Notes under the pieces: generated by a model
Told to the model about the DNA's origin: nothing
Seen by the model: the letters and a program-made list of their open reading frames with translations, nothing else
Database searches by the model: none
DNA from: Stercorarius parasiticus
Lineage: Eukaryota > Chordata > Aves > Charadriiformes > Stercorariidae
Length of the DNA stretch: 64,000 nucleotides
Assembly (NCBI GenBank): GCA_013396915.1
Contig: VWZL01000187.1
Span: forward strand, 160,090-224,089
Direction of reading: 5' to 3'
Program-made: the position numbers and the translations under genes
Shown: positions 61,201 to 64,000 of the stretch, in pieces
Layout: each line of letters begins with the position of its first letter
How positions within the stretch are numbered: the stretch's first letter is position 1

Positions 61201-64000
61201 ACAAGCAGCCTGTAAGTGAGCAGAAAATAACTGGGCCCAGTCTCTCTCTCCTGGGAGTTTTTCAAGACTTGGGTAGAAAAAGACATCATTGGCCTGATTT
61301 AGTGTTAGCAGCTTCCCACTATGAGCAAGATGTTGAACTACGTAACCTGCAGAGGCCCCTTCCCACCATTTCCACCATTCTGTGATTTCTCAGCACAGAA
61401 GCAGCAGTAGCATCAGAAGTCTCTCCACATTGTCCATTTGACTAAGGCACAACAGAGAAGCAGAGGTCTTAGGCAGGGTTACAAGAGCACCTCTCACTCT
61501 TTCCAATACCCAATTCCAATACAGTACCCTGGATTTTAAATTTACCTAAAATAGACAACATCTGTTAAGTGGCCTACAAAATTAGCAGTGAAATTACTCC
61601 TGAGGACAAAACAACTCAAGTTGTTACATGCACAAATGTCAGCAGCAGTTTCTGAGAGGCTTCAAACTAGAACCCCAGGCTTCAGGCATTAGGAGCTACC
61701 AAGATTTCTGCGACAGACGGAAGACTCTCGAATTCCCCTTCAGAGGTGCAAATCTGGAATTATTAAATGACTAACCATAGACTGACTGTAATGGTTACAA
61801 CATAGAAAATCCCATTATTGTCTGTTTTCTCAAGACCTCAAAAGCATATCAATTCATAAAAGCACAGTGGTAAAGTGAGGACAGTCCCACTACGTTCTCA
61901 GGCCTGTGCCTTAAGACTCCCTTCATGCTCTGTTAAAGGCTTAAGATTTTAATTAAAAGGTGTCCTTTCAGGCTTCACAGATGATGTGGGAAAACACATT
62001 CTTAAGATACAGTCAAACCAATACTGGAATATTTATTAAACACCATTTCACGAGATTATTATTATATAGCAGAAGAAACAGAAATGCAGAGAAGCTTTCA
62101 CTAATGGAATTCTGCTACATCAAAAAAACTAAACCCAAAGTAAGATACAAAATACCATTCACAGAAATGATAGCTTGATTTACCAGATGCTCACTAAATG
62201 GATCTGTAGCCCCTTTGATCAACCACTCAAGTGCTTCTTCATAAAGGAACAAAAGACGGGCTGTGTCTATTTGTATTGTTGACTTGATGTATTTTAAATA
62301 AAAAAGCCCAATTTAGTTCAATCAAATGAACGCAACCAGCTGTAAAAGAACTTTTACAATCAGCAGGCAGACTATATGCTACTAAAACCTAGAATCTACT
62401 TCTAGAAATGAACTAATTATTTTCTTCCCCCTCTCCATTTTGAGGGCAAGCTTTCTCAGTAGACTCCTAGATTTTAAAAACCAAAATCTCTTACTTGACT
62501 TCAAGTGATTGATACACTACTAAATCTCTCAGTAAATTGTTGCAGTGTTTAGCTACCTTCGTCCTCTCATCTCCAAGGTCAAGGCAAGTACAATGAATTA
62601 TATCACATTACAAGACTGTGTTTAAGGATTTTTTCATCCATAATCCTCACACCAAAGGAAAAAAAAAAAGCATAATGAAATTAATCCAATTCCTTCTACG
62701 AGCTTTACCCATTTTCAGGGATTAACTGCAAATATGTAGATGCCTGAAATCTTCTATTCTATTACTATCATATAATTTTCAATTTGAAAACATTAAGAGA
62801 CATAAGGCTAAAGGGTCTGCTCCTTTTGACCTTATTGACCTGTGTTACAGCAGTGCACAACCTGAAGCTATCAGAGCCAATAGTGCACGACCTGACAGCA
62901 AAATCAAGAAATAATGATAATTACAGATCACTGTTGCCAGTCTAGATATATTTTTAATACTGTGTGAAATATAACAATTGAAGGATGGTTAATATTAGGT
63001 AATGAAATTAAATGTCTCTTGATAAAAATTTAACAAAGTAATAAGTATTATTTGGATTCAGGGAACATCTGTTTTAGTCTTACTAATGTGCTAATATTTA
63101 ACAAAAAAAATCAGTGGAGAGTGGTACATGAAAAATATATCCACAGGCCCTGTTTTGCTACTCCTCACTTATCTAAACTCTCCTGCGTGGCAGATGATTC
63201 TTAATTGCCAGAAGAGGCAAAAGATAGTGTATTAATGCGTATTTTGTAAGCATTATCTATCTGTTTCCCTCCTTTTAAAGCCATACCTATGGTATTTGAT
63301 TCATCCACTCCCAAAATTTCTTCCCAGTGTCATGCTAGATCCCAGTATTACCACTTAGAATACTCCACCTTCCTATAGTATCTCTCCCATACTAAACATT
63401 TATTAGGCTAGTAACAAAATCGGAATATTTGTCAGAGTTCCTGATAACGCTATAAATACATTTCACCCTGCATTATTTAAATGGTATCATCCTATAATAA
63501 AATGAACTATACTGAAGACCATTTACGTACTCTTATAACAGTTTTTTTATGTCCTTTTCGTTACAAATGAATTATGTCCGAGCTCTGTTTTAAAACCATT
63601 CCTGCTTCATTGTATATGAGCTCTTCATCCCTAATACTGTGAAGACTCAAGCACAAGCTGATCTAGAAATACAGAGAAACATGTAAGAACATGGTGTTGG
63701 AAAGGACAAGATTTAGACCTCTTCAATCAGAAGAAATATTGTCATGTGGTCTTTTTATTAAGCTGATCATGTTCCAGACTAAAACTTAACATTACAGAGC
63801 CCAAGGAAGAGTTGGTGGTGGTTGGGCTTTTTTTTGGCTCTTCTTATCCTGGTGTTCCACATTTGTGATTAAACTGGACAGACCTGTGGGCAACATCTAC
63901 ACCCACTATTTCATCTTAGAAGAGCTACCTTTCTCAAGGCTCATTGCATATGTCTTCATCTGGCCAGCTAGTATCTCCATGTCCACCTCCATTATTTTAA
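58212..64000. other. Upstream region, no gene recognised
   Basis: AT-rich sequence with a CR1-like end at 61253 and no convincing exon. It is either further 5' intron of SH3D19 or intergenic sequence. Confidence 0.5.
61253..61391 (+). repeat. Diverged CR1-like 3' end
   Basis: Order and spacing resemble CR1 ends: 'tttttcaagacttgg', 'tgagcaagatgttgaacta', 'cctgcagaggccccttccc', and the tail 'ccaccattctgtgatttct'. Substitutions are numerous, so it is an older copy or another subfamily. Confidence 0.6.

Noticed and set aside
1..64000. CRISPR arrays, operons, phage or other prokaryotic systems
   Set aside because: The sequence is vertebrate, with long introns and CR1 elements; no spaced direct-repeat array was seen.

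Overview
The window is vertebrate nuclear DNA, almost certainly from a bird. It is AT-rich, dominated by introns, and carries several CR1 LINE 3' ends, including copies with the near-consensus tail 'ccattctatgattct' typical of avian genomes. No prokaryotic or viral gene organisation was seen.

One protein-coding gene explains nearly all recognisable coding sequence: SH3D19 (SH3 domain-containing 19, also called EEN-binding protein or Eve-1), on the minus strand. I rebuilt 19 coding exons by reading splice sites and codon phase by eye. The stop codon is at 3999-4001 and the most upstream well-supported coding exon is at 45528-45568. All joins keep one open frame of 1024 codons after the partial first codon. 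Starting at the Met at 35453, which matches the start of the commonly annotated mammalian form, the protein is 777 residues. It has a long disordered proline-rich half followed by five SH3 domains. The gene probably continues upstream, where four candidate 5' exons (49039-49080, 52211-52263, 55382-55512, 57986-58211) have good splice signals but do not yet assemble into one frame.

Layout: 1-300, possible 3' end of a plus-strand transcript; about 490-3998, SH3D19 3' UTR with an antisense CR1; 3999-15268, SH3 domains and the exon just before them; 17420-36944, proline-rich region; 38172-45568, N-terminal part of the long isoform; 45569-64000, upstream intron or 5' region with candidate exons, two GC-richer patches and a frame-broken ORF.

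The most interesting point is the exon encoding most of the first SH3 domain (13297-13434). Its expected splice donor reads AT instead of GT, its acceptor has a poor pyrimidine tract, and its length is a multiple of three. The exon may be skipped or mis-spliced in this species, in a domain that is already atypical. I found no previously undescribed multi-gene system.
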